DNA of 35,810 nucleotides from CAYNTG01 sp964400105 (GCA_964400105.1 CAYNTG010000017.1:1-35810), one strand, 5' to 3'. Positions 1-7,795 are shown, counted from the first letter of the stretch. Made by a program: numbers and translations. The notes: a model not told the origin generated them from the letters alone.

Positions 1-63
1 AGGACCGGCGAATGCTGTCAACACCAAGACAAAGATAAATAAAACGACAGCGAGTCTTTTCAT
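1..63 (-). CDS. exported protein of unknown function, N-terminal fragment
   Basis: The ATG at 63-61 on the minus strand opens a frame that runs off the left edge of the window. The 21 visible codons encode two basic residues after Met, a hydrophobic core rich in Val, Leu and Phe, and then Ala-Phe-Ala-Gly-Pro. This is a classic Sec signal peptide with a likely signal peptidase I site after Ala-Phe-Ala. A strong Shine-Dalgarno (GGAGG) lies 4-5 bases upstream of the ATG and a good promoter precedes it. The mature part is outside the window, so no function can be given. Confidence 0.65.
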   Translation of the reverse strand, partial: MKRLAVVLFIFVLVLTAFAGP

Positions 64-100
64 GACCCCTCCAATTTTTTTAAAGCTATCAACTATATGT

Positions 101-129
101 AAATTAAGGATTAAGGCTTGTCGTGTCAA
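101..129 (-). promoter_or_regulatory. sigma70-type promoter for the exported protein
   Basis: On the minus strand a perfect -35 TTGACA (129-124) is followed by 17 bases and a -10-like TAATTT (106-101). It lies about 40 bp upstream of the ATG at 63, after the phoH stop, so the first gene has its own start of transcription. It has the same layout as the promoters before aspS and rpsJ. Confidence 0.6.
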
Positions 130-183
130 GCATTAATTTAGAAAACGGGTGTAACCTATGGAGTTACGGCGGATTGTGGCGAT

Positions 184-1212
184 TTAATCCTCCGGATTTT
201 CCTTGTTACGTGTCTGATTTTCGGCTTTATCATATGCTCGAATGATATCCTGAACGAGCCGGTGCCGCACAACGTCCGAATCGCTTAGGTAGGTGAATTC
301 TATGCCGTCTATGCCGTTCAAAACGATCTTGGCGTTGACTAATCCGCTGGGGCAATCCGGCGGCAGGTCGATCTGTGTAACATCGCCATTTACGACGGCT
401 TTGCTGTTGGCACCCAATCGAGTGAGGAACATCTTCATCTGGCGGACGGTCGTGTTTTGTGCCTCGTCGAGGATGATGAAGCTCTTGTTAAGCGTCCGGC
501 CTCGCATATACGCGAGCGGCGCGACCTCGATTGTGCCGTCGGAGAGGAACTTATCGAATCGCGACGAGGGAAGCATATCGTAAAGAGCGTCGTAAAGCGG
601 CCTAAGGTAGGGATCGATCTTCTCTTTGAGATTGCCGGGGAGAAATCCGAGCGACTCGTCCGCCTCCACCGCAGGCCTCACAAGGGTTATCCGGGAGACG
701 CGGCGTTCCTTTAAAGCCCGAACCGCGCAGGCAACGGCGAGGTATGTCTTTCCGGTGCCCGCCGGCCCGATCGAAAAGACGAGATCGTTGTGCGTTATCG
801 CATCGATGTATCTCTTCTGCCCCTCGCTTCGCGGGCGCACAGAATTGTGTTGATTGTTGAGCACGATCCGCTCCTCGAACGACGGATCGAACCGATCGGG
901 CTTATTATCGGGCTTATTATCGTTTATAACAATACCAATCGCGTATTCGAGGGCCTGTTCCGTGAGTATTCCACCGCCTGCAAGGTGATCGATCATCTGC
1001 TTAATGATCGACTCGACCTGCTCTGCATCCTCGACCTTGCCGAATATATGCAATTCGTTCCCGCGGGAAACGAGTTTGACAGGAAATCTAAGCTCCAAAT
1101 CCTTAGCATAAACGCTTCCGGGACCGAAAAGTTCGCGCTGATCGATCCCTTCGAGCGAAAGATCTATGGATTTCCCTTTTGTGCTCACGCGCTTTGGTTG
1201 ATTTTTTGTCAA
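184..1212 (-). CDS. phoH: PhoH family ATPase
   Basis: 342-aa cytoplasmic P-loop NTPase of the PhoH (YbeZ-type) family; family members are linked to RNA metabolism and often partner with the endoribonuclease YbeY. Residues about 40-90 form the usual small N-terminal domain. The C-terminal ATPase domain has Walker A GPAGTGKT at 149-156 and Walker B FIILDE at 245-250, followed by the conserved AQNTT, with the GDVTQIDLP motif near 276. The length is normal. The chosen start is a TTG overlapping the aspS stop codon (TTGA overlap, 4 bp), with AAGGA five bases upstream, so translation is probably coupled to aspS. No ybeY follows inside the window: the next gene leftward is an exported protein with its own promoter. 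Confidence 0.93.
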   Translation of the reverse strand: MTKNQPKRVSTKGKSIDLSLEGIDQRELFGPGSVYAKDLELRFPVKLVSRGNELHIFGKVEDAEQVESIIKQMIDHLAGGGILTEQALEYAIGIVINDNKPDNKPDRFDPSFEERIVLNNQHNSVRPRSEGQKRYIDAITHNDLVFSIGPAGTGKTYLAVACAVRALKERRVSRITLVRPAVEADESLGFLPGNLKEKIDPYLRPLYDALYDMLPSSRFDKFLSDGTIEVAPLAYMRGRTLNKSFIILDEAQNTTVRQMKMFLTRLGANSKAVVNGDVTQIDLPPDCPSGLVNAKIVLNGIDGIEFTYLSDSDVVRHRLVQDIIRAYDKAENQTRNKENPED

Positions 1213-2975
1213 TCTTTTCCTTTTTCGATTAATTTGATCCCTATTTCCTCGAGCTGTTTATCGTCCACAGAATTCGGGCAGCCGTCCATGAGGGATTGTC
1301 CCGCAGTAGTTTTCGGGAAAACGATTACATCGCGTATAGAGTTGCGTCCGGCAAGGAGCATGACCGCTCGATCGTAGCCGAATGCGATTCCGCCATGCGG
1401 CGGTGCGCCGAATTTCATCGCGTCCATGAGGAAACCGAATTTATCGCGCGCCTTTTCTTCGGACAACTCGATAACCGAAAGAACGCGCTTTAAAATCTCA
1501 GAATCGTGCGTTCGGATGCTTCCGCCGGCGATCTCGTTTCCGTTGAGAACCAGATCGTATGCCCGCGCACGCACCTTTATCGGGTCTGTTTCGAGCAGCG
1601 GGATGTCCTCCGGGACCGGTTGTGTGAAGGGATGGTGCCGTGCGACGAGGCGTCCGGTTTCCTCTTCGATCTCGAACATCGGGAAATCGACCACAAAATG
1701 GGCCTCCCATTTATTTTCTGGAATGAGGCCGAGGCGGTTTGCGAGATCTATCCGAAGCGCCCCGAGCGTCGTGGCGCAGACATCCGCTTTGTCCGCGACA
1801 AAGATTAGCATCGCGCCGTTTTCGGGTTTGAACTCCTCGACGAATTTCGTCGATTCACTATCGGAAAGGAATTTTGAGATGCCGGCGGTAAAGGCGCCGT
1901 CGATGAATTTTGTATATGCGAGGCCTTTTGCGCCGAGCTTTTGAGCCTTTGCCGTGAGTTCGTCTATTATCTTTCTCGATAGCGTCGCGCCGCTGGGAAC
2001 GCATATCCCGCGCACCGCGCCACCGTTCTCGATAGCGCTCGAAAAGACCTTGAAACTGCTATCGGTGGCGATCTCCGAAACATCGTGGATTTCGAGGCTG
2101 AACCGGAGGTCAGGCTTGTCCGATCCATATTTCAGCATAGCCTCGTCGAATGGGATTCTTTTGAGCGGAAGCTGCAAATTCACGCCTCGCAGATCGGATA
2201 ACAGCTTTGCAAGAAGCCTTTCTGCCAAATCGAGAACATCGGCCTCCTCGACGAAGCTCATCTCGATATCTATCTGCGTGAATTCCGGCTGACGGTCGGC
2301 GCGAAGGTCCTCGTCGCGGTAACAGCGCGCGAGCTGGAAGTAGCGGTCGAAGCCTGCGATCATCAGAAGCTGCTTATATACCTGCGGCGATTGCGGAAGG
2401 GCGTAAAATTTCCCTTTCTGCATTCTGCTCGGCAGGAGAAAATCCCGTGCGCCCTCCGGCGTCGAACGAACCATGGTCGGAGTTTCAATCTCGAGGAATT
2501 GTTCGCTGAAAAGAAATTCACGGACGATCTTGCTTGCAACGCTGCGCATGATAATTGTATCGCGCATCTCAGGACGCCGCAGGTCGAGGTATCTGTATCT
2601 CAGCCGCGTTTCCTCGGTAGCGTTGACATCGTCCTCGATCACGAATGGCGGCGTTTGAGCGATGGACAGGATGTCCATTTTCTCGGCGATAACCTCGATC
2701 TCTCCGGTGGGGAGATCGGGATTTTGCGCATCCAAAGGTCGGACGGTGACCGTGCCGTGGATGGCGATGACCGTTTCGTGGCCGAGCTTTTCGGCCTTCT
2801 CGAAAAGTTCTTCCGATTCGGGCCTGAATGTTATTTGTATGCGTCCGTATCGGTCCCGTAGATCGATAAAAAGCAGTCCACCGTGATGTCTTTTATGATG
2901 AACCCATCCGGCCAATCTAATTTGTTCGCCAGCGCATTTTGCGCGAAGCTCGCCGCAGGTGTGTGTTCTAAGCAT
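1209..2975 (-). CDS. aspS: aspartyl-tRNA synthetase
   Basis: Class II synthetase that charges tRNA-Asp. The N-terminal OB-fold anticodon-binding domain starts at residue 1 (MLRTHTCGEL, GWVHHKRHHGG). Motif 2 is visible around RCYRDEDLRADRQPEF, the bacterial GAD insertion domain lies in the middle, and motif 3 is near the end (GIAFGYDRAVMLLAG, then FPKTTAGQSLMDG). The length, about 588 aa, is typical of the bacterial form. I prefer the ATG at 2975 because GGAG sits four bases upstream; an in-frame ATG at 2990 lacks a ribosome-binding site. Whether the enzyme also charges tRNA-Asn cannot be judged here. It is first in a two-gene unit with phoH. Confidence 0.97.
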   Translation of the reverse strand: MLRTHTCGELRAKCAGEQIRLAGWVHHKRHHGGLLFIDLRDRYGRIQITFRPESEELFEKAEKLGHETVIAIHGTVTVRPLDAQNPDLPTGEIEVIAEKMDILSIAQTPPFVIEDDVNATEETRLRYRYLDLRRPEMRDTIIMRSVASKIVREFLFSEQFLEIETPTMVRSTPEGARDFLLPSRMQKGKFYALPQSPQVYKQLLMIAGFDRYFQLARCYRDEDLRADRQPEFTQIDIEMSFVEEADVLDLAERLLAKLLSDLRGVNLQLPLKRIPFDEAMLKYGSDKPDLRFSLEIHDVSEIATDSSFKVFSSAIENGGAVRGICVPSGATLSRKIIDELTAKAQKLGAKGLAYTKFIDGAFTAGISKFLSDSESTKFVEEFKPENGAMLIFVADKADVCATTLGALRIDLANRLGLIPENKWEAHFVVDFPMFEIEEETGRLVARHHPFTQPVPEDIPLLETDPIKVRARAYDLVLNGNEIAGGSIRTHDSEILKRVLSVIELSEEKARDKFGFLMDAMKFGAPPHGGIAFGYDRAVMLLAGRNSIRDVIVFPKTTAGQSLMDGCPNSVDDKQLEEIGIKLIEKGKD

Positions 2976-3001
2976 ATTTCTCCGTTTCATTAAAGTTAGT
3001 T

Positions 3002-3030
3002 ATATTACATGTCAAAGTGGATTATGTCAA
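3002..3030 (-). promoter_or_regulatory. sigma70-type promoter of aspS-phoH
   Basis: Minus strand: TTGACA (3030-3025), a 17-base spacer, TAATAT (3007-3002). Transcription would begin near 2995, giving a leader of about 20 bases before the aspS ATG at 2975. This is one of the three best promoter matches in the window. Confidence 0.7.
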
Positions 3031-3076
3031 CTTGTTTTTATGGGATTATCATCGAGAAAAAATGACGGCTGGCACG

Positions 3077-3176
3077 NNNNNNNNNNNNNNNNNNNNNNNN
3101 NNNNNNNNNNNNNNNNNNNNNNNNNNNNNNNNNNNNNNNNNNNNNNNNNNNNNNNNNNNNNNNNNNNNNNNNNNNN
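3077..3176. other. scaffold gap (100 N)
   Basis: Exactly 100 unknown bases, the conventional placeholder length for a gap of unknown size. It falls between the divergent aspS and PQQ-lipoprotein genes and directly adjoins a dispersed repeat (3177-3249). The true length and content of this intergenic region are unknown, and the promoter of the downstream lipoprotein-lysS unit may be inside it. Confidence 0.98.
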
Positions 3177-3249
3177 TCCCATCCGCTCTGCCACAAAATT
3201 TGCTTTTGGCAAATTTCGCGCCATCGCCCCCGCCCTCGCGCCAGCCGGG
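3177..3249 (-). repeat. dispersed repeat with AAATTTGC hairpin, copy 1
   Basis: Read on the minus strand, this segment matches 22549-22618 (plus) over about 70 bases: a CTGGCG start, a G-rich stretch, then a hairpin with arms AATTTGC/GCAAATT and a variable 5-base loop, then a second G-rich stretch. In this copy the arms are eight bases. Both copies lie close to a scaffold gap, consistent with a multi-copy element that broke the assembly. No coding role is seen. Confidence 0.7.
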
Positions 3250-3308
3250 CAAATTATCCGCAATACGGCTTGCAATAACGGCTAATTTCGTTTAGATTGA
3301 TAGCCATT

Positions 3309-4460
3309 ATGATAAAAAGAGTTTTGGCAATCTTTATTTTGGCATCGATTTTTACCGGGTGCGCCGGAAGATTTTCGATGCCCGCGATCGAGGAGTCGGA
3401 TAACGAGGCCTGGTCGGTGGTGCGCGGAGGCTGCGCGGGGTGGGCATATGCCGGTCGTTCCACCGGTCGTGCGGAGATAATTTGGCGTTCGGATGCCAAA
3501 ACACCGCTCCTCGCTCCGCCCGTGGCGGGAGATGGCGCGATCTTCGTGGGAACGCCGACGCGAAGGGTTCTCGCGTTCGATGCGAAAACCGGAGAGCGTA
3601 TCGGTCGGATGTGGGCGGATGTCCAGATCGAGGACGGATTGTCATTTTGCGACGGCCTTTTGGCTATTACCGGACGTGGCGAATTCAACCGCCTTCGGAT
3701 ATTCAACACGCGCGATGGAAAATTTTTGTGGGATAGGGATGCCGATCGTGCCGGAGCTGCGCCGATAATCTGCGGCGAGCGGCTATTCTTTTCAACGATG
3801 AAGGGCGCTGTATTTGGAATCGATGCGAAAACGGGTGAAAAGCTTTGGAGGCGAGGTTTTGATAAGGCCGTAATAAGGCACGAGCTTGCATTTCGCGATA
3901 GCTTACTATATATAGCGGATTCCAACGGAAGACTTTTCGTGATCACTGCGGATTCGGGGATTGTGCGATGGAATCTCGATCTGCCCTCCGGGCCGGTCGG
4001 GCAGCCGATAGTAATTCCCGATCATGTAATCGTGCCGACGGCTTCGGGCAAGATCCCGGTGATCACGCTCGACGGCTCGACGCGCACTACGATCGAAGCT
4101 CCGGGCGAGCTTCTGTGCGGGCTGGCATGTTCCGGGCCGACCGTCTATGGCGTAACGAGCATGGGCATCGTATTCGCCGGAGATTTGGGCGACGGCGGCC
4201 TCCTCTGGCAGACGAATATCGGCGAGCCTGTTCTCGCGGCCCCGGTTCTATGGGGGAAGCAGGTCGTTGTAATCACGGCGGAGGGCGAATTGAATCTGAT
4301 ATTCTACTCGGACGGCGCGATCGAGCACACGATAGATCTCGCGACACCGGTCTCCGCGCCACCGATAATATATGGAGCAAATCTTTATATCGTCACCGAA
4401 ATGGGCGAGATTATCGCTATCGCCCGTCCGGGACAATCGATTGAGAGGGAAAATGGATAA
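3309..4460 (+). CDS. PQQ-like beta-propeller lipoprotein (BamB-like)
   Basis: 383-aa predicted lipoprotein. The signal peptide (MIKRVLAIFILASIF) ends in a lipobox TGC with the modified Cys at residue 18. The rest is a WD/PQQ-like beta-propeller: repeated segments of the type 'F/I-D-A-K-T-G-E' followed by Trp or Arg (VLAFDAKTGERIG, VFGIDAKTGEKLW, LFVITADSGIVRW). Size and layout resemble BamB of the outer-membrane protein assembly machine, but generic PQQ-repeat lipoproteins look alike, so the BamB role is only an inference. The ATG at 3309 is chosen over the TTG at 3297 because it gives a standard signal peptide. Its last 8 bp overlap lysS, an odd partner that suggests co-transcription rather than a shared pathway. 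Confidence 0.85.
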   Translation: MIKRVLAIFILASIFTGCAGRFSMPAIEESDNEAWSVVRGGCAGWAYAGRSTGRAEIIWRSDAKTPLLAPPVAGDGAIFVGTPTRRVLAFDAKTGERIGRMWADVQIEDGLSFCDGLLAITGRGEFNRLRIFNTRDGKFLWDRDADRAGAAPIICGERLFFSTMKGAVFGIDAKTGEKLWRRGFDKAVIRHELAFRDSLLYIADSNGRLFVITADSGIVRWNLDLPSGPVGQPIVIPDHVIVPTASGKIPVITLDGSTRTTIEAPGELLCGLACSGPTVYGVTSMGIVFAGDLGDGGLLWQTNIGEPVLAAPVLWGKQVVVITAEGELNLIFYSDGAIEHTIDLATPVSAPPIIYGANLYIVTEMGEIIAIARPGQSIERENG

Positions 4461-6015
4461 TCAAGTCGAACCGCAGGATCAACGCGCTATCAGAATCTCG
4501 AAGATGCAAAAGCTCCGCGAGGCCGGAATCGATCCGTTCCCCGCGAGAATCGGCGAGGGCCGAATCGAGATCGAATCGATCCGTGCCGACTGGGAGAATG
4601 TGCGCAGGATTAAGGACGATGAGGGCAATGTCGTCAAGGAAGGCAAGATCGTCCGTATCGCCGGGCGAATCATGGCGATTCGCAGCCACGGGAAATCCTC
4701 TTTTATCGTAATATCCGACGGCAGCGGAGAATTTCAGCTTTATATGAAGAAAAACACAGTCGAGCAATACTCCCCGGACGATCCCGATAATTACCAGCGC
4801 GCCAAGGAACTCGATCTCGGTGATTTTATCTCTGCGGAGGGCGAGCTTTTTACGACGCGTTCCGGCGAACCGACGCTCATGGTGCAAACGTGGCGTTTGA
4901 TCGCGAAGACGCTGCTTCAGCTTCCAGAAAAATTCCACGGCCTCACCGACCCCGACCTGCGCCTTCGATATCGATACCTCGATCTCCTGTCGAACCCGGA
5001 GGTGAAGCGCAATCTCGAAAAGCGCGCGCTTGTCATCAAAACGATGCGAAGCTTTCTCGAAAAGGAGAGCTACATCGAGCTTGAAACGCCCGTTTTGACC
5101 CCGCTTTACGGCGGCGCGGCGGCACGACCATTCTCGACACACCACAACGCCCTCGACCTCGACCTATATCTGCGAATCGCGACGGAGCTTTATCTCAAAA
5201 GGCTCATCGTAGGCGGTTTCGAGAGGGTTTTCGAGATAGGCAAGGTGTTCCGCAACGAGGGGGTGGATCGCGACCACAACCCGGAATTCACATTGCTCGA
5301 AATGTATGAGGCCTATGCCGATTACAACCGGATGATGCATATGGCCGAGGGGATTTTTTTGGAATGTGCGCGAGCCGTCGCGGAATTTTCCGAAAACGAA
5401 GACTACATCCAAATCGACGGCGCTACGATAGTGCTCGACCGCGAGGAAGGCGAGATTCGGATCGCGCCGGGATTCCAGCGGAAACGGTTCACCGACTCGA
5501 TCCTGGAGGCGAGCGGCATCGATGTCATGGCTGCGGAAAAGGCCGACCTTATCGCGTATTTCAAGGCTCACGAAATCGACCACAACCCGACATTGCCATA
5601 TTGGCCGCTGGTGGATAAGCTTTTCTCGGAAACGGTCGAGCCGAACCTCATTCAGCCGATTTTTATCGTCGATTATCCTGTCGGACTTTCGCCGCTGGCT
5701 AAGCGCAAGCCCGACGAGTCGGAGCTTACCGAACGGTTCGAGCTTTTCGTGCGCGGAATGGAGATCGCCAACGCATTCAGCGAGCTTAACGACCCGCTCG
5801 ACCAGCGTTCCCGGATGGAGGCGCAGATCGAGCAACACGCCGCCGGCGACGATGAATCGCCGCACGAGATCGACGAGGATTTCCTCACCGCACTCGAACA
5901 CGGCATGCCGCCGACCGGCGGGATGGGAATCGGGGTCGGCCGGATGGTTACGCTTTTGACCGGAGTCCACGCATTGAAGGAGATCATCCCATTTCCGCTT
6001 TTGAAACCGCGATGA
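4453..6015 (+). CDS. lysS: lysyl-tRNA synthetase, class II
   Basis: 520-aa class II enzyme that charges tRNA-Lys. It has the N-terminal OB-fold (residues about 50-160, IAGRIMAIRSHGKSSF), a class II core with motif 2 (VFRNEGVDRDHNPEFTLLEM) and motif 3 near the end (GGMGIGVGRMVTLLTG). The C-terminal end (IIPFPLLKPR) is complete. The frame is open further upstream, but the ATG at 4453 is the natural start: a GAGAGGGA purine run lies just before it and the protein then begins in the usual charged N-terminal extension. It overlaps the stop of the lipoprotein gene by 8 bp, so it is likely translated from the same mRNA. Confidence 0.97.
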   Translation: MDNQVEPQDQRAIRISKMQKLREAGIDPFPARIGEGRIEIESIRADWENVRRIKDDEGNVVKEGKIVRIAGRIMAIRSHGKSSFIVISDGSGEFQLYMKKNTVEQYSPDDPDNYQRAKELDLGDFISAEGELFTTRSGEPTLMVQTWRLIAKTLLQLPEKFHGLTDPDLRLRYRYLDLLSNPEVKRNLEKRALVIKTMRSFLEKESYIELETPVLTPLYGGAAARPFSTHHNALDLDLYLRIATELYLKRLIVGGFERVFEIGKVFRNEGVDRDHNPEFTLLEMYEAYADYNRMMHMAEGIFLECARAVAEFSENEDYIQIDGATIVLDREEGEIRIAPGFQRKRFTDSILEASGIDVMAAEKADLIAYFKAHEIDHNPTLPYWPLVDKLFSETVEPNLIQPIFIVDYPVGLSPLAKRKPDESELTERFELFVRGMEIANAFSELNDPLDQRSRMEAQIEQHAAGDDESPHEIDEDFLTALEHGMPPTGGMGIGVGRMVTLLTGVHALKEIIPFPLLKPR

Positions 6016-6056
6016 TTTGATATCGCACGCATTGGGGAAAATCGATACGCGCCGAG

Positions 6057-6191
6057 GTGGTGCAAATCTCGCTTTTTGAGCCGGAAAACCATCCGCTGGT
6101 TAAACAACTCCGCGACATCGACCCGGAGCGCATAACACCGCACTACGCCCCGCGCGGGATGGTGGGATATGTGAACCCGATCACGGGATAA
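6057..6191 (+). pseudogene. orphan C-terminal tail of MutS
   Basis: A short frame about 40 bp after the lysS stop reads VQISLFEPENHPLVKQL, then RDIDPERITP, and ends at a TAA at 6189-6191. This resembles the C-terminal end of DNA mismatch repair protein MutS (typically QLSLF..., a variable acidic/Pro stretch, then L...LDLD.LTP). Nothing before it encodes the ATPase or clamp domains: the frame closes at a TGA at 6018-6020. After the ITP motif the reading diverges from MutS. It is therefore a 3'-end fragment of a mutS gene, in the same orientation as lysS, not a functional gene. The recognition rests on memory of the family, not on an alignment. Confidence 0.55.
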
Positions 6192-6217
6192 CATGGGTTG
6201 AATCTATTTAAAGAACA

Positions 6218-6248
6218 GGGGACGCCGGGGCGGCGGGTTAATCCGCCC
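6218..6248 (+). repeat. REP-like GC hairpin with GGGGACGCCGG head
   Basis: GGGGACGCCGG is followed by a near-perfect palindrome GGCGGGTTAATCCGCC (6232-6247, one mismatched pair). The head resembles the GGGGCGTCGG end of the palindromic elements at 18633-18783 and 24001-24123. No T-run follows, so it is a poor intrinsic terminator. It may be a solitary half-element. Confidence 0.4.
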
Positions 6249-6308
6249 ATTACGGCTAAATTATCATTTCAAATAACAAACCGACGCGGAGCGTCTGAAT
6301 TATCGATT

Positions 6309-6821
6309 TTAGATTTCCCAAAGATCCGCCTGGATTTCGACCATATTAATGACATCGACATTTTGTCTACGTAGAATATCTGTTAATGGGCTATCTGCCG
6401 TAAAAAGGACACATCCTCTATCTCTACAAGTCTTAAAAAGCGAAATATCGGCAAATCCAAGAAAACTGACATAAGGATCGTCCAGTATATCCTCCTTCGG
6501 ATAGAAAACCTCGATTTCGTTTTTAAGAAAACTATCGATTGCAGAATAATACCCATTTCTCCGTTCTTTAAGGTTATTGGAAAGATTCGAGAACTCCGCC
6601 AAAACGTGGGGGGTTACGAGATGAGGAGATATTTCTCCGATTATCCATTGAGCTATTCTAAATTCTTCAAGGGTGTATTTGCTGGTTCGCTTGAACCTTG
6701 TTATTAACCCTTCATCAAAAAGACCTATACAAAGAAGTAGAAGGATTTCCGTATCTATCGCAATCCCTTTTGTCCGGTATTTGTCGATGAGCGATTCTAT
6801 GTATGTATTTCCATTAGCCAA
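6309..6821 (-). CDS. PIN-domain nuclease, probable toxin of a TA-like pair
   Basis: 170-aa protein with the acidic residues expected of a PIN-fold Mg-dependent RNase: Asp23 (AIDTEIL), Glu76 (HVLAEF), Asp125 (FADIS) and Asp143 (FTADSPL). Such proteins are often VapC-like toxins, but this one is longer than a typical VapC (about 130 aa) and carries an extra middle segment (residues 85-115). The start is a TTG at 6821 that overlaps the stop region of the upstream 89-aa gene by 8 bp. No better start exists between it and the preceding in-frame stop, so translation is probably coupled. It is the last gene of a likely four-gene operon. The region is visibly more A+T-rich than the neighbouring lysS and ribosomal genes, suggesting transfer. 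Confidence 0.8.
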   Translation of the reverse strand: MANGNTYIESLIDKYRTKGIAIDTEILLLLCIGLFDEGLITRFKRTSKYTLEEFRIAQWIIGEISPHLVTPHVLAEFSNLSNNLKERRNGYYSAIDSFLKNEIEVFYPKEDILDDPYVSFLGFADISLFKTCRDRGCVLFTADSPLTDILRRQNVDVINMVEIQADLWEI

Positions 6822-7083
6822 TTGTCGGTTCGCTAACGGTATGAATTTTCATCGAGATGACTTCGCCGGTTGTGCCATCGACCTTAAAAACCTTATATTC
6901 CTTTTTCCCCGGTATTGCCCTGGACGGTATTAGACTGGATTGAAATGGATAACTTAGAGTTATTAACCAGAATTCCTCTTTTCTTTCAACCTCTTCCAAC
7001 TTCACTTCAAGTATATTTATTAACGGGACCAGGTCACGAAGATAGTCTTCTGCTTTTCTTGCTGCTTCTCTTGCCGTTATCAT
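6814..7083 (-). CDS. small protein partner of the PIN nuclease, unknown function
   Basis: 89-aa protein not assignable to a named family. The N-terminal half is an amphipathic helix rich in Ala, Arg and Glu (ITAREAARKAEDYLRDL). The C-terminal half has FWLITLSYPF and YKVFKVDGTTGEVISMKI, a beta-rich pattern like that of PepSY-type or immunity-like domains. Similar small proteins next to PIN genes are familiar to me from other bacteria, so an antitoxin-like role is plausible but unproven. Start: ATG at 7083 with GGAG five bases upstream; a GTG at 7089 would sit on the ribosome-binding site itself. The 8-bp overlap with the PIN gene supports a functional pair. Confidence 0.7.
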   Translation of the reverse strand: MITAREAARKAEDYLRDLVPLINILEVKLEEVERKEEFWLITLSYPFQSSLIPSRAIPGKKEYKVFKVDGTTGEVISMKIHTVSEPTIG

Positions 7084-7159
7084 TTTCACTCCAATCTATG
7101 TGTTCCCTTGTTCATTTGGGTTATTTGTTGGGGTTTTAGTTTCGTTTTGTCATTGCCGT

Positions 7160-7348
7160 TTAAGAAATGCCGAGTTCTTTTTTCAAATCCTCGTGGTCAG
7201 TCCAGTTTTTGTTGGTCTTTTTCGTTTCGGCGGCGGCGTTGTAATTGAGGTAATCCTCTTCGATCTGCTTCAGGCGCAGGTATTCCTCATAGTCGAGAAC
7301 CACCGCAACCGGCGTGTCGTCTTCTTTTATGAGTTGTTTTGTAATCAT
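7160..7348 (-). CDS. short Phd/YefM-type antitoxin
   Basis: 62-aa protein. Residues 2-30 (ITKQLIKEDDTPVAVVLDYEEYLRLKQ) match the second half of the Phd/YefM N-terminal domain, the part with the P-V-A-V and eeYerL pattern. The first helix-strand of full-length Phd, which helps DNA binding, is missing, as in the short antitoxins found with RelE toxins. The acidic C-terminal tail (TDHEDLKKELGIS) would be the toxin-binding part. The ATG shares a base with the toxin stop (TGATG), so it is made right after the toxin. The order toxin-first is the reverse of classical relBE and resembles higBA. Confidence 0.75.
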   Translation of the reverse strand: MITKQLIKEDDTPVAVVLDYEEYLRLKQIEEDYLNYNAAAETKKTNKNWTDHEDLKKELGIS

Positions 7349-7605
7349 CAGTAGGCCTCCTGTCTTTGGCGAATTTCATAAATTCGCATTTCGTCTTCCA
7401 CGGTTTCAAATATAATTCTGTATGCTCCGACTCGCAATCTTAAAAAAGTCCCGTATTTGCCCTTGAGGGCTTTTATATCGTGTTTTCCGGTAGGTTTCGC
7501 GGCGAATCTTTCGATTTTGTTTAAAATCCGTTTCGCGGTTTTCGGGTTGTATTTAGCTATTGCACGCATTTGCTTATAAGCTCTGTCTGCATATTTAATT
7601 TTCAC
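7348..7605 (-). CDS. RelE/ParE family toxin
   Basis: 85-aa basic protein of the RelE/ParE superfamily, normal length. It shows the helical N-terminus (YADRAYKQMRAIAKYNPKTAKRILNKIE), then KHDIKALKG, the core strand pattern RLRVGAYRIIFE and the C-terminal IRQRQEAY that corresponds to the vghR.evY ending of the family. RelE-type members cleave mRNA on the ribosome and ParE-type members poison gyrase; the sequence alone does not decide, though the RLR-GAYRI pattern with a final R..Y fits the RelE side. The start is GTG (7605) behind a GGGGGA ribosome-binding site. It is first in the operon and precedes the antitoxin. Confidence 0.85.
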   Translation of the reverse strand: MKIKYADRAYKQMRAIAKYNPKTAKRILNKIERFAAKPTGKHDIKALKGKYGTFLRLRVGAYRIIFETVEDEMRIYEIRQRQEAY

Positions 7606-7688
7606 CTAATCCCCCCGCCATTAATATTCGCGAGGTTTGGGCGTGCGCTGTATGTTTGGTTTTGTTTCTTCACTATTCACCTAATAAT

Positions 7689-7717
7689 AATTTAGTGTGC
7701 CTTTTTTAAATGCGCAA
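7689..7717 (-). promoter_or_regulatory. candidate promoter of the relE-phd-PIN operon
   Basis: Minus strand: TTGCGC (7717-7712), a 17-base spacer, TAAATT (7694-7689). Transcription would start near 7682, about 77 bases before the GTG of the toxin gene. The match is moderate. Confidence 0.35.
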
Positions 7718-7749
7718 GGGAAAAATGTGTTTTAATAAAAAATTTCCTC

Positions 7750-7775
7750 CTTCGTTCCAACGCTCCGCGTGGAAG
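7750..7775. repeat. palindromic intergenic repeat of the TTCCAACGCTCCGCG type
   Basis: A 26-base imperfect palindrome with arms TTCCA(A)CGC and GCGTGGAA around TCC. It resembles the GTTCCCACGCTC(C/T)GCGTGGGAAC hairpins scattered between genes in many unrelated bacteria. This is recognised from memory. Confidence 0.45.
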
Positions 7776-7795
7776 ATAAATCCACGGGCGATGGG

